A stretch of DNA of 16,093 nucleotides from an uncultured Collinsella sp. (GTDB lineage Bacteria; Actinomycetota; Coriobacteriia; Coriobacteriales; Coriobacteriaceae), in the NCBI GenBank assembly GCA_900552155.1, contig URYU01000026.1, forward strand, positions 1 to 16,093. The letters are read 5' to 3'. Of the stretch, positions 7,083 through 14,345 are shown one piece after another. Under the pieces are notes generated by a model. The model saw nothing but the letters and a program-made list of their open reading frames with translations, was not told the origin of the DNA and did not search any database. The first letter of the stretch is position 1. Every line of letters begins with the position of its first letter. Made by a program: the position numbers and the translations under genes.

Positions 7083-8168
7083 ATGAAGCCACGTAACATT
7101 GCCATCGCCTGCGGTGTCGCGGGAGTCGCCGTCGGCCTTGCCGCCGCCACCGGCATCGTTTACCGCAAGCAAATCAAGTCCGCCGCGTCGCTCAAACGCT
7201 TGACCGGCTACGCGGATAGCTATGACCTGTACGCAATCGACATCGCCTACGACTACGATCTTGATCGCATCATCGCCGCTGGCGTGCGCAACGACCAGGC
7301 CTACATCGATGCCGTGGTGGCGCAGGTGCTGCCCGGTGTGCCAGTACATGTCCAGGCGCCCCAGTTTGCCTGCAGCGCTTTTGTCGCCGTAGATGCCGAA
7401 GGCCGCGTGCGCACCGGTCGCAATTACGACTTTAAGGACGACACCTCGGCGCTGCTGGTGCGCAATCACCCACGCGACGGCTATGCCTCCATCGGGTTTG
7501 CTGCCCTTAACAACCTGGGCGATAACACTCCGCTTGACTCCGTCGGCGGACGCGCCTCCGCACTCATGGGCCCGTTTGCCCAGCTCGACGGTGTTAACGA
7601 ATGCGGCGTGTCCATTGCCGTACTCACTCTGGATTCCAAGCCCTGTGACCAGGACACGCAACGCCCCGTCATCAACACTTCGCTCGCCATCCGTCTGGTG
7701 CTCGACCGTGCCGCCACCACGCAAGAAGCTGTCGACCTGCTTTCCGCCTACGACATGCACGCCATGGCAGGACGCGATTACCACTTCTTTATCAACGACG
7801 CCGCCGGTGACGCGCGGGTGGTTGAATGGGATCCGCGCGCCCCCGACCGTGCATGCAAGGCGACTCCTGTACGCCAGGTTACGAACTTCTACGCCTGCCA
7901 TGACGACGAAGTGCTGCCCAACCAAAAGAATGGCGAGCTGGGCCATGGTAAAGAGCGTGCCGTTGCAATCGCCGATGTCCTTGACGCTCATGTCGGTGCC
8001 CAGGACGAAACAGTCGCTTGGAAGGCCCTACGCGCCGCAGCGCAAGAGCCCAATCCGGAAGACATCACCAGCAATACGCAATGGTCGGTCGTCTTTGACA
8101 ATACCGAGCCCGCTGCCGCCATCACGCTGCGCCGCCACTGGGGCAACGTCGATGCCTTCGCACTGTAA
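7083..8168 (+). CDS. Membrane-anchored linear-amide (choloylglycine-type) Ntn hydrolase
   Basis: 361 residues, ATG 7083 with GAGGAG five bases upstream. Seen: an N-terminal hydrophobic segment (about 6-27) followed by basic residues and no clear cleavage site, so probably a signal anchor. Residues 30-95 would be a propeptide-like linker. Then comes FACSAFVAVD with Cys97 and RNYDF (113-117). Known: the choloylglycine hydrolase/penicillin V acylase family uses Cys as an N-terminal nucleophile, exposed by processing, with Arg and Asp in the RNxDF strand. VTNFY with Asn268 and the final strands (QWSVVFDN) fit the rest of the fold. Inference: it hydrolyses a linear amide outside or at the membrane. 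Bile salts, penicillin V, N-acyl homoserine lactones and peptide-like amides are all possible, and the sequence does not decide. Classical bile salt hydrolases start at Cys2 with no anchor, so this differs in build. Confidence 0.8.
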   Translation: MKPRNIAIACGVAGVAVGLAAATGIVYRKQIKSAASLKRLTGYADSYDLYAIDIAYDYDLDRIIAAGVRNDQAYIDAVVAQVLPGVPVHVQAPQFACSAFVAVDAEGRVRTGRNYDFKDDTSALLVRNHPRDGYASIGFAALNNLGDNTPLDSVGGRASALMGPFAQLDGVNECGVSIAVLTLDSKPCDQDTQRPVINTSLAIRLVLDRAATTQEAVDLLSAYDMHAMAGRDYHFFINDAAGDARVVEWDPRAPDRACKATPVRQVTNFYACHDDEVLPNQKNGELGHGKERAVAIADVLDAHVGAQDETVAWKALRAAAQEPNPEDITSNTQWSVVFDNTEPAAAITLRRHWGNVDAFAL

Positions 8169-8236
8169 GGAGCCAGGCCCGTCGACCTTACGTTCCCTGA
8201 CGTTGCTTACATTTCCATACGCTTGAGCTAACACGT

Positions 8237-8269
8237 TTTACCCCCGTATCAACAGTGTGCGGGGGTAAA
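8237..8269. promoter_or_regulatory. Perfect GC hairpin at the -35 position of pfk
   Basis: TTTACCCCCG (8237-8246) and its exact complement CGGGGGTAAA (8260-8269) flank a 13-base spacer. No T-run follows on either strand, so terminator action is doubtful. It ends 11 bases before the extended -10 of the pfk promoter and so covers the place of the -35, as an operator would. Confidence 0.5.
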
Positions 8270-8279
8270 CTTATGCGCA

Positions 8280-8288
8280 TGTTATAAC
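8280..8288 (+). promoter_or_regulatory. Extended -10 promoter of pfk
   Basis: TGTTATAAC fits the extended -10 form TGn-TATAAT with one mismatch, 20 bases before the start codon. No recognisable -35 is present; its place is taken by the GC inverted repeat at 8237-8269. Confidence 0.5.
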
Positions 8289-8307
8289 TTGCCCGGAAGG
8301 ATTCATC

Positions 8308-9387
8308 ATGCTCAGGATCGGTCTTCTTACCAGTGGCGGCGACTGTCAGGCGCTCAACGCCACCATGCGCGGCATCGTCAAAACGCTTATGACCAATAGC
8401 GAAGAACCTATCGAGATCTACGGTTTTGAGGACGGCTACCAGGGCCTTATCTACAGCAGGTTCCGCGTCATGACGCCCGCCGATTTTAGCGGCATCCTCA
8501 CCCGCGGCGGCACCATCCTGGGCACGAGCCGCACACCGTTCAAGCGCCTGGATACCCCCGAAGCCGATGGTGTCGAGAAGGTGCCGGCGATGGTCCACAC
8601 CTATCACAAGCTGCAGCTCGACTGCCTGTTTATGCTGGGCGGCAACGGCTCCACCAAGACTGCCAACCGCCTGCGCGAAGAGGGTCTCAACGATATCGCC
8701 CTGCCCAAGACCATCGATAACGACACCTGGGGCACCGAGCTGACGTTTGGCTTTACGAGCGCCATCGACGTCGCCACCAAGTGCATCGACGACATCCACA
8801 CTACCGCCTCGAGCCACGGCCGCGTGTTTGTCATCGAGATCATGGGCCACAAGGTTGGCTGGATCCCGCTGTACGCCGGCGTCGCGGGCGGCGCGGATGT
8901 CATCTTGATCCCCGAAATCCCCTACGACATGGATAACGTCATCAAGACCATCGAGCATCGCATGGAAACCGGCAGCCGCTTTACGATCGTAGCCGTCGCC
9001 GAGGGCGCTATCTCCAAGGAGGACGCGGCGCTGTCCAAGAAGGAGTACAAGAAACAGCTCGCCGAGCGCACGAGCCCGTCGATCGTCTACGACATCGCCA
9101 AGGAGATCGAGGCCAAGACCGGTCGCGAGACCCGCGTCGCCATCCCCGGCCACACGCAGCGCGGCGGCCAACCCGACGCCCAGGACCGCATCTTTGCGAC
9201 CCAGTGCGGCGTCGAGGCAGCTCTCGGCTGCCTACGCGGCGAGTTTGGCTACATGATTGCCCTGCGTGACGGCAAGATGTGCCATATGCCGCTCGAGGAT
9301 GTCGCTGGCAAGCTCAAGTTTGTCGATCCCCAGAGCGATCTGGTGCGCGAGGCCAAGGCGTTGGGCATCAGCTTCGGCGACGAATAG
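8308..9387 (+). CDS. pfkA: 6-phosphofructokinase
   Basis: 359 residues, ATG 8308 with GGAAGG seven bases upstream. It phosphorylates fructose 6-phosphate in glycolysis. Seen: the nucleotide loop SGGDCQALNA (9-18), GGNGS (111-115), the catalytic PKTIDND with Asp137 (133-139), MGHKVGW (179-185) and GHTQRGG (281-287). Known: Gly after the third residue of GGxG marks ATP users, while Asp marks pyrophosphate users. This protein has Gly with Lys134, as in actinobacterial mixed-group enzymes that use ATP. The residue that is Asp in E. coli PfkA (GGDGS) is Asn here, and MGR is MGH, which suggests altered metal or effector handling but not loss of function. It is probably monocistronic, with its own extended -10 and a weak hairpin at 9389-9420 after the stop. 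Confidence 0.93.
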   Translation: MLRIGLLTSGGDCQALNATMRGIVKTLMTNSEEPIEIYGFEDGYQGLIYSRFRVMTPADFSGILTRGGTILGTSRTPFKRLDTPEADGVEKVPAMVHTYHKLQLDCLFMLGGNGSTKTANRLREEGLNDIALPKTIDNDTWGTELTFGFTSAIDVATKCIDDIHTTASSHGRVFVIEIMGHKVGWIPLYAGVAGGADVILIPEIPYDMDNVIKTIEHRMETGSRFTIVAVAEGAISKEDAALSKKEYKKQLAERTSPSIVYDIAKEIEAKTGRETRVAIPGHTQRGGQPDAQDRIFATQCGVEAALGCLRGEFGYMIALRDGKMCHMPLEDVAGKLKFVDPQSDLVREAKALGISFGDE

Positions 9388-9791
9388 CCTCGGCCGAAAT
9401 TGCTCTCATCGGAGGCCGAGACTATTCGTCTTCTTGCTGCGGGTGCCTGGGGTAGGATGCGGCGTGCATTTTTGGGAGTATTCAGCAGCCGAGGGTGCCT
9501 GCATACTGGATTTTGGGCGAGAGACAGGCGCCGCGGGCCGCATTCTGCAAAAAAATGAGCGGTCCTCGAGGCGCCGGAGCTCAAAGTCAGGCTTTCAATG
9601 CGCTTTTGTGCGCCCGCTCCCACACCCGCGGACTCCGGGATGCTGAATTCTCCGGAATTTGCACGCCGCCCCCTGGGTTACCCGTAGGCAAAAAGCAACC
9701 GCCCCGCCGAAATATGCAATCGGCGGGGCGGTTTATGCAAAAATGCGGTTGTGGTACGTTACAGCTCGCTACGGCTTGAATCCCAGGCAGG
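9388..9791. other. 404-bp intergenic region between convergent genes, with hairpins
   Basis: No convincing gene is seen; plus-strand frames here lack ribosome sites and family features. It holds a weak hairpin right after pfk (CTCGGCC 9389-9395 with GGCCGAG 9414-9420); a direct repeat of about 14 bases ending GGGTGCCTG (9436-9449, 9488-9501); an imperfect hairpin (GGCGCC 9527-9532 with 9570-9575, an inner GGCCGC/GCGGTCC stem, and an A-rich loop); and the strong terminator at 9690-9733. The middle part does not match an RNA class I know. Confidence 0.6.
9690..9733 (-). terminator. Intrinsic terminator of the ABC exporter operon
   Basis: A perfect 14-bp stem (9697-9710 with 9720-9733) with a 9-base loop. 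On the minus strand it is followed by a five-T run (9690-9694), about 60 bases past the permease stop. On the plus strand only GTTT overlaps the stem end, so the main direction is minus. Confidence 0.85.
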
Positions 9792-12557
9792 TTACTCGGC
9801 GCTCTTGAGGGCGCCGACCATGTCGATCTTGTTGAGCGTTCGGTTGGTGGCGAGGTTGACGATAAACGTAAAGCCGAAGGAAAGCACTACGGCGAGCACG
9901 TAGCTTAGCGGCTCGACCTCGACGTCAAAGTACAGCGACGGCATCTGCAAAATGTAGGTAAAGCTCTCGGCCAGCAAACCGCCTAGCGGCACGCCCAGAG
10001 CGGCACCAATCGCCGTGAGGATCAACGTCTCCTTGTTGACGTAGTGGTGCACCTCGCCGCGACGGAACCCCAGCACCTTAATGGTCGCCAGCTCGCGCTC
10101 GCGCTCGGAGATATTCGTGTTAGACAGCGTAAACACCACCACAAACGACAGGCACGCCGCCATAAAAGTCACGAGCACCACGACCGAATTGATAATCGTA
10201 AAGTTCGCCTCGTAGTTCTGCCAATGTTCGGCCGTGCTCGAGATGGTGAGCCAACCGTCACTCTTAAGATTCTTGCTAAACGCAATCTGGTCGGCCGACG
10301 AACCCTTAAGCAGCACAAAAACGCCGTTAAGGCGTGCACTTCGACCGAACGCGCGCTCATAGGTGCCCTGCGTCATGTAAAGCGTGTTGCCCAGATAGTT
10401 AAGCGAAATGTCGCTGACTTTGACCTTGGCAACATTGAGCGACGAATCCTGGACGTGAGCCGTATCGCCCAGCTGAATCCCCAGCACCAGCTGTGAACTC
10501 TTGCTCAGATACACGTCTCCGTCACGCAAAGACAGCGGTTCTTTGGACTCATCCTCCAGGCGCACGTAATCGCCCAAGTCACCCGTGCGGTCGTCGGGAA
10601 TCACGATGAGCTGCACGGTCTCGCTCTTGCCGCCAAACGTAAAGGTGACGTTGTCGGTCATAATCGGCAGCGTCGAAGTCACGGTCACGTTGGAATCATT
10701 GGCCGCGCTGCGCTCATCCAATGCCGCGCACGTCTGCGAAAAATCGTCGGGATTGGCGACCGCCAGCAGGTCGTAGCGCGTGATATGCCCGTACTGTTTG
10801 GGCGAAAGCGCCACCGACGTGTCACGGATGCCCATGCCGCAGATCACGAGCGCCGTGCAGCCAGCGATACCGAAGATGGTCATGAAGGCGCGCTTTTTGT
10901 AGCGGAACAGGTTACGTGCTGCCACCTTGTTTAAGAAGCCCATGCGGCGCCAGATAAAGCCGATGCGCTCGAGCAGAATGCGCGAGCCGGCGCGCGGAGC
11001 CTTGGGGCGCATGAGCGAGGCAGGGGTCTCGGCCATCTCGTGGCGGCAGGCGATAATCGTGGCGCCCACCACGCCCACGGCAAACAGCGCCACCGACACA
11101 ATCGACGACACGATGTCGTACGAAAGCAGCATCTGGGGCAGCGAGTACATGTCGTCGAACACCGTAAACAGGAACAGCGGCAGGCCCACAAATCCGATGA
11201 TGTTGCCGAGCACGCCGCCGATCAGACAAGCCCACAGCGCATAGTCCACGTATTTGGACAGGATGCGTCCGCGCGAATAACCGAGTGCCTTATACAGGCC
11301 GATGAGCGTGCGCTCCTCCTCGACCATACGCGTGGCGGTGGTGAGGCTGATGAGCACGGCGACGATAAAGAAGATGAACGGGAACACCGTGGCGATGGCC
11401 TCAATTGACGAGCTGTCGCTCTCGACGCTCGAGTAGCTTGCGATGTTGCCGCGGTCCTGGATGTACCAGGTGCATTCGCCCAGATCGGAAAGCTCGGCGC
11501 GGGCATCGGCAAACTGTTGATCGGCAGCGGCGCGACGCTGATCCAGGTCGGCTTGCGCCTGCGCACGCTCGTCGCCGCCCTCGGCCATGCGATTGATGTT
11601 GTCCTGCTCAATCCCAAAGAGCATATACGCCTGACGCTCAGCCGCGTCCAAGCTCGCCGGCGTGTCGACCGTCAGCTCCTGGGCGCGCGCCTTCTCACGC
11701 TCCTCGCGGATCTTCTCGATATTGCCCTTGACCTCATTGATCTTTGCCGCGTAGGAATCCGAATAGGAGTTGAGGCTCTTGGCTCCCTCGACGATCACGT
11801 GGACCGCGGAGTAGGAAGAAGATGTCGCGGCGTCCTCGCTCACATAGAACTTATAGTCCGCCGCCGAAGCAGCGCGAAAGGCGTTGACTGTCGAGTCAGA
11901 ACTTACATCAGTGGGGTCGAGGACCTCAGCCGTAATGGTGTAATCGCCCGCGGCAAACTGGTCCTTGGCGCTTTGATTGGACGAGCTCGCGTCATTGGCG
12001 GCAAAACTCACCGTATCGCCGATTTTCTTGCCCGATGCCTTCAGGAACTTCGAAGTCACCGCGACTTCATCGGCGCTCTCGGGCAAATCGCCGTTCACGA
12101 GCACCGGCTGATCGATGTTCTCCTTGGAGAGACTTTGCACGACCACGCGCTCGCGCGTTGTGCCCACGGCGGTGTAGGCGGTCTCGGTGCAGATGCCCTC
12201 GGCCGTTTCGACGCCATCGACCTCTTGTATGGCGTCGAGATCATCGTCAGTCAGGCCATAGGTCGACTGCACGTTAATGTCATAGACATTTTGCTGGTCG
12301 AAGTAGGCATCAACCGAATCACACAGGTCCTCGCAACCCGCCTTAAGGCCGCACATCACGCTCACGCCAAGCGCGGTGATGACCACGATTGACAAAAAGC
12401 GCTTAAGACTGCCTCGGATTGTGCGGTAGATGCCACGGCGAAAAACCGTCGGCACCATATCGTTTGAGCTTTGGGCAGTGCGGTAGGTCGTAAAATCCTG
12501 CTCGCGCTCCGTGTTCTGCGCGTCGCGGCGTAGGCTGTTTTGGCGGTCTTGGTCCAT
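9792..12557 (-). CDS. ABC exporter permease, FtsX/MacB type, eight membrane segments
   Basis: 921 residues from ATG 12557; a GTG at 12569 is an alternative that overlaps the ATPase stop. Numbering here is from the GTG. Seen: cytosolic N-terminus, TM1 near 59-77, a large external domain (about 80-390) holding an alpha-helical, coiled-coil-prone stretch (270-362), then TM2-4 (394-411, 445-470, 487-507), TM5 (560-580), a second external domain (581-790) and TM6-8 (794-816, 849-869, 887-906). Each FtsX unit has a coupling-helix motif: EEERTLIGLYKALGYSRG and ERERELATIKVLGFRRG. Known: this fusion of two FtsX units acts with LolD-like ATPases as a mechanotransmission exporter or as peptide or lipid release machinery. 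Substrate unknown; antimicrobial peptide or lipoprotein handling is only a family guess. Confidence 0.92.
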   Translation of the reverse strand: MDQDRQNSLRRDAQNTEREQDFTTYRTAQSSNDMVPTVFRRGIYRTIRGSLKRFLSIVVITALGVSVMCGLKAGCEDLCDSVDAYFDQQNVYDINVQSTYGLTDDDLDAIQEVDGVETAEGICTETAYTAVGTTRERVVVQSLSKENIDQPVLVNGDLPESADEVAVTSKFLKASGKKIGDTVSFAANDASSSNQSAKDQFAAGDYTITAEVLDPTDVSSDSTVNAFRAASAADYKFYVSEDAATSSSYSAVHVIVEGAKSLNSYSDSYAAKINEVKGNIEKIREEREKARAQELTVDTPASLDAAERQAYMLFGIEQDNINRMAEGGDERAQAQADLDQRRAAADQQFADARAELSDLGECTWYIQDRGNIASYSSVESDSSSIEAIATVFPFIFFIVAVLISLTTATRMVEEERTLIGLYKALGYSRGRILSKYVDYALWACLIGGVLGNIIGFVGLPLFLFTVFDDMYSLPQMLLSYDIVSSIVSVALFAVGVVGATIIACRHEMAETPASLMRPKAPRAGSRILLERIGFIWRRMGFLNKVAARNLFRYKKRAFMTIFGIAGCTALVICGMGIRDTSVALSPKQYGHITRYDLLAVANPDDFSQTCAALDERSAANDSNVTVTSTLPIMTDNVTFTFGGKSETVQLIVIPDDRTGDLGDYVRLEDESKEPLSLRDGDVYLSKSSQLVLGIQLGDTAHVQDSSLNVAKVKVSDISLNYLGNTLYMTQGTYERAFGRSARLNGVFVLLKGSSADQIAFSKNLKSDGWLTISSTAEHWQNYEANFTIINSVVVLVTFMAACLSFVVVFTLSNTNISERERELATIKVLGFRRGEVHHYVNKETLILTAIGAALGVPLGGLLAESFTYILQMPSLYFDVEVEPLSYVLAVVLSFGFTFIVNLATNRTLNKIDMVGALKSAE

Positions 12558-12562
12558 GGGCG

Positions 12563-13264
12563 CTACCACTCGATCGTCTCGATAGGCACGGGATTTTGCT
12601 GGACCGTCTCGCTCTCCACGCGACCGTTCTTAAAGCGGATCAGGCGATCGGCCATGGGCGCCAGCGCGGAGTTGTGGGTGATGATGATGACCGTAATGCC
12701 CTGCTTGCGGCAAGTGTCCTGCAGCAGCTGCAAGATCTGCTTGCCGGTTTTATAGTCAAGTGCGCCCGTGGGCTCGTCGCACAAAAGCAGCTTGGGGTTC
12801 TTTGCCAGTGCGCGGGCAATGGACACGCGCTGCTGCTGGCCGCCCGAAAGCTGCGCGGGGAAGTTGGCGAGGCGCTCACCCAAGCCAACCTGGCAAAGCG
12901 TTTGCTCGGCATCGAGCGAATCGGGGCAGATTTGCGCCGCGAGTTCGACGTTTTCGAGCGCCGTCAGGTTAGGGACCAGATTGTAGAACTGGAAGACAAA
13001 GCCGACGTCGGCGCGGCGGTATTCCACGAGCTGCGCCTCGTTAGCAGAACTCACGTCGCGCCCGTCCACCGTTACGGTGCCAGAGGTTACCGTGTCCATA
13101 CCGCCCAGGATGTTGAGCGCCGTGGTCTTGCCGGCACCCGAGGCACCCAGGATAATGGCGAGCTCGCCGCGCTCGACCGTAAAGCTCGCGCCGTCGAGCG
13201 CGTGGATACGGGCATCGCCCTCGCCGTATGCTTTGATGACGTCTTTAAATTCGATATAGGCCAT
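12563..13264 (-). CDS. ABC transporter ATP-binding protein, LolD/MacB type
   Basis: 233 residues and complete. It powers the permease encoded directly downstream, whose ATG lies five bases past this stop, so the two are cotranscribed and probably translationally coupled. Seen: Walker A GASGAGKT (40-47), Q-loop Gln92 in FQFYNLVP, signature LSGGQ (139-143) followed by QQR, Walker [13 protein letters not shown] with Asp163 and Glu164, and H-loop His197 in ITHN. The DEPTGALD and FYNL forms are typical of the LolD/FtsE/MacB branch. It is cytosolic and docks on the coupling helices of the permease. The ribosome site is weak (GGGA about 9 bases before ATG 13264). A promoter could lie at 13280-13345, partly inside repeat copy 3, but I cannot fix it. 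Confidence 0.95.
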   Translation of the reverse strand: MAYIEFKDVIKAYGEGDARIHALDGASFTVERGELAIILGASGAGKTTALNILGGMDTVTSGTVTVDGRDVSSANEAQLVEYRRADVGFVFQFYNLVPNLTALENVELAAQICPDSLDAEQTLCQVGLGERLANFPAQLSGGQQQRVSIARALAKNPKLLLCDEPTGALDYKTGKQILQLLQDTCRKQGITVIIITHNSALAPMADRLIRFKNGRVESETVQQNPVPIETIEW

Positions 13265-13313
13265 CGATCGGTTCCCATCTGGTCGGATAACTCTTTAGTA
13301 TTACCCATTTCGC

Positions 13314-13358
13314 ACCGACCAAAAAGGGACAGGTTCATTTTAGCAGGTTTTATATGGG
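13314..13358 (-). repeat. 45-bp dispersed palindromic repeat, copy 3
   Basis: Same 45-bp unit as at 4282 and 5490, in the opposite orientation, 50 bases upstream of the ABC ATPase start. It matches copy 2 at about 41 of 45 positions. The outer arm has drifted (CCGACC instead of CCTGCC), so its hairpin is imperfect, while the central 17 bases (AACCTGTCCCTTTTTGG on the minus strand) are identical in all three copies. Confidence 0.85.
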
Positions 13359-13464
13359 AAAACGGCAGCTATAGATGAGGCGCCGGGGAGGCAGAGAAAT
13401 CATCGATTGGGTCAGGCCGACCGCCAAACACAACACACGCATCTCAATCTGTCAGCCAAATCAT

Positions 13465-13494
13465 TCGAACAGCTGTTCGTTTCTATGGTATGAT
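13465..13494 (+). promoter_or_regulatory. LexA-type SOS box and -10 of the GyrI-like gene
   Basis: CGAACAGCTGTTCG (13466-13479) is a perfect 14-bp palindrome. With the preceding T it matches the actinobacterial SOS box TCGAAC-N4-GTTCGA except for the last base. TATGAT at 13489-13494 is a good -10, which puts the palindrome on the -35. LexA binding here would block transcription. Confidence 0.6.
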
Positions 13495-13535
13495 TCAGCT
13501 ATCTAAGCAGGCCAATACGCAGAAAGGCGGCCAAC

Positions 13536-14174
13536 ATGGCGTTCGACTTTAAGAAGGAATGCAAGGAGCTCTACAAACCTGCAAACAAGCCGAGCATCGT
13601 AACTGTCCCGCCTATGAGCTACGTAGCCGTTCGCGGAAAGGGCGACCCAAATACCGAAGGTGGCGAGTATCAAAATGCCCTGCCGCTGCTTTACGGCATC
13701 GCCTATACCGTCAAGATGTCAAAGAAAGGCTCAAGGAGTATCGAGGGCTATTTCGACTTTGTGGTACCGCCGCTCGAGGGCTTCTGGTGGCAAGACTCCC
13801 CGAGCGGCGACATCGATTATGTACGCAAGGACGATTTCAACTTTATCTCGTGCATCCGCCTACCCGATTTCGTCACCCGAGATGACTTTGACTGGGCAGT
13901 TGCGGAAGCCACGACCAAAAAGAAACTGGACTTTTCCGCCGTCGAACTGCTTAAAGTTGACGAGGGTCTCTGCGTTCAATGCATGCACACCGGGCCCTAC
14001 GACAACGAACCGGCGACCGTAGACGCTATGCATGAATACGCGACCGAGCTGGGCTATGTCCCCGACCTCTCAGACACCCGTTTACATCACGAAATCTATC
14101 TCTCCGATCCACGCAAATGTGCACCGGAGAAACTTAAGACTGTGGTTCGTCATCCTATCAAGCGCGCTGAATAG
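13536..14174 (+). CDS. GyrI-like small-molecule-binding domain protein
   Basis: 212 residues, ATG 13536 with AAAGG (13523-13527) upstream. Seen: no DNA-binding domain and no membrane segment. The whole length is a GyrI-like fold of two SHS2 repeats, opening with VTVPPMSYVAVRGKGDPN and closing with HTGPYDNEP, then the family C-terminus HEIYLSDPRKCAPEKLKTV. Known: stand-alone GyrI-like proteins bind or hydrolyse small cyclic or toxic compounds. E. coli GyrI/SbmC, from the same superfamily, protects gyrase and is SOS-induced. The SOS-like palindrome at this promoter makes a DNA-damage role plausible here (inference). A weak hairpin overlaps the stop codon (GCGTG 14174-14178 with CACGC 14190-14194, then GGGTTTT), so it is probably monocistronic. 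Confidence 0.85.
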   Translation: MAFDFKKECKELYKPANKPSIVTVPPMSYVAVRGKGDPNTEGGEYQNALPLLYGIAYTVKMSKKGSRSIEGYFDFVVPPLEGFWWQDSPSGDIDYVRKDDFNFISCIRLPDFVTRDDFDWAVAEATTKKKLDFSAVELLKVDEGLCVQCMHTGPYDNEPATVDAMHEYATELGYVPDLSDTRLHHEIYLSDPRKCAPEKLKTVVRHPIKRAE

Positions 14175-14247
14175 CGTGGAGCGTCATTTCACGCGCTGGG
14201 TTTTAAGCCAGCCAACCAGCCGCCTCCTAGGCCGTCCGGTAATTATC

Positions 14248-14274
14248 TTGACGCGGCCCGTCGCATCTTATAAG
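14248..14274 (+). promoter_or_regulatory. Candidate promoter of the Abi-like gene
   Basis: TTGACG (-35, 14248-14253) and TATAAG (-10, 14269-14274) are each five of six consensus bases, with a short 15-base spacer. It leaves a leader of about 65 bases that can fold (14288-14343). Confidence 0.45.
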
Positions 14275-14287
14275 TTTGTTTTGCTAA

Positions 14288-14343
14288 AGCTGGAAAGCCT
14301 CTCAACGATGCGCAACTCCAGCTCTTTTTCTATCAAGAGGCTT
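14288..14343 (+). promoter_or_regulatory. Foldable leader overlapping the Abi ribosome site
   Basis: AGCTGGA (14288-14294) pairs with TCCAGCT (14317-14323), followed by CTTTTT, giving a terminator-like hairpin. AAGCCTCT (14295-14302) is exactly complementary to AGAGGCTT (14336-14343), which contains most of the ribosome site AAGAGG (14335-14340). The two helices interlock, so they may be alternatives. Confidence 0.35.
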
Positions 14344-14345
14344 AA

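Noticed and set aside
7029..9171. Long minus-strand frames opposite the Ntn hydrolase and pfk
   Set aside because: Antisense frames caused by GC-rich third codon positions; the plus-strand genes carry complete catalytic motifs.
9257..9779. Plus-strand frames in the gap after pfk
   Set aside because: No ribosome sites, no hydrophobic or family pattern, and they run through the terminator hairpin.
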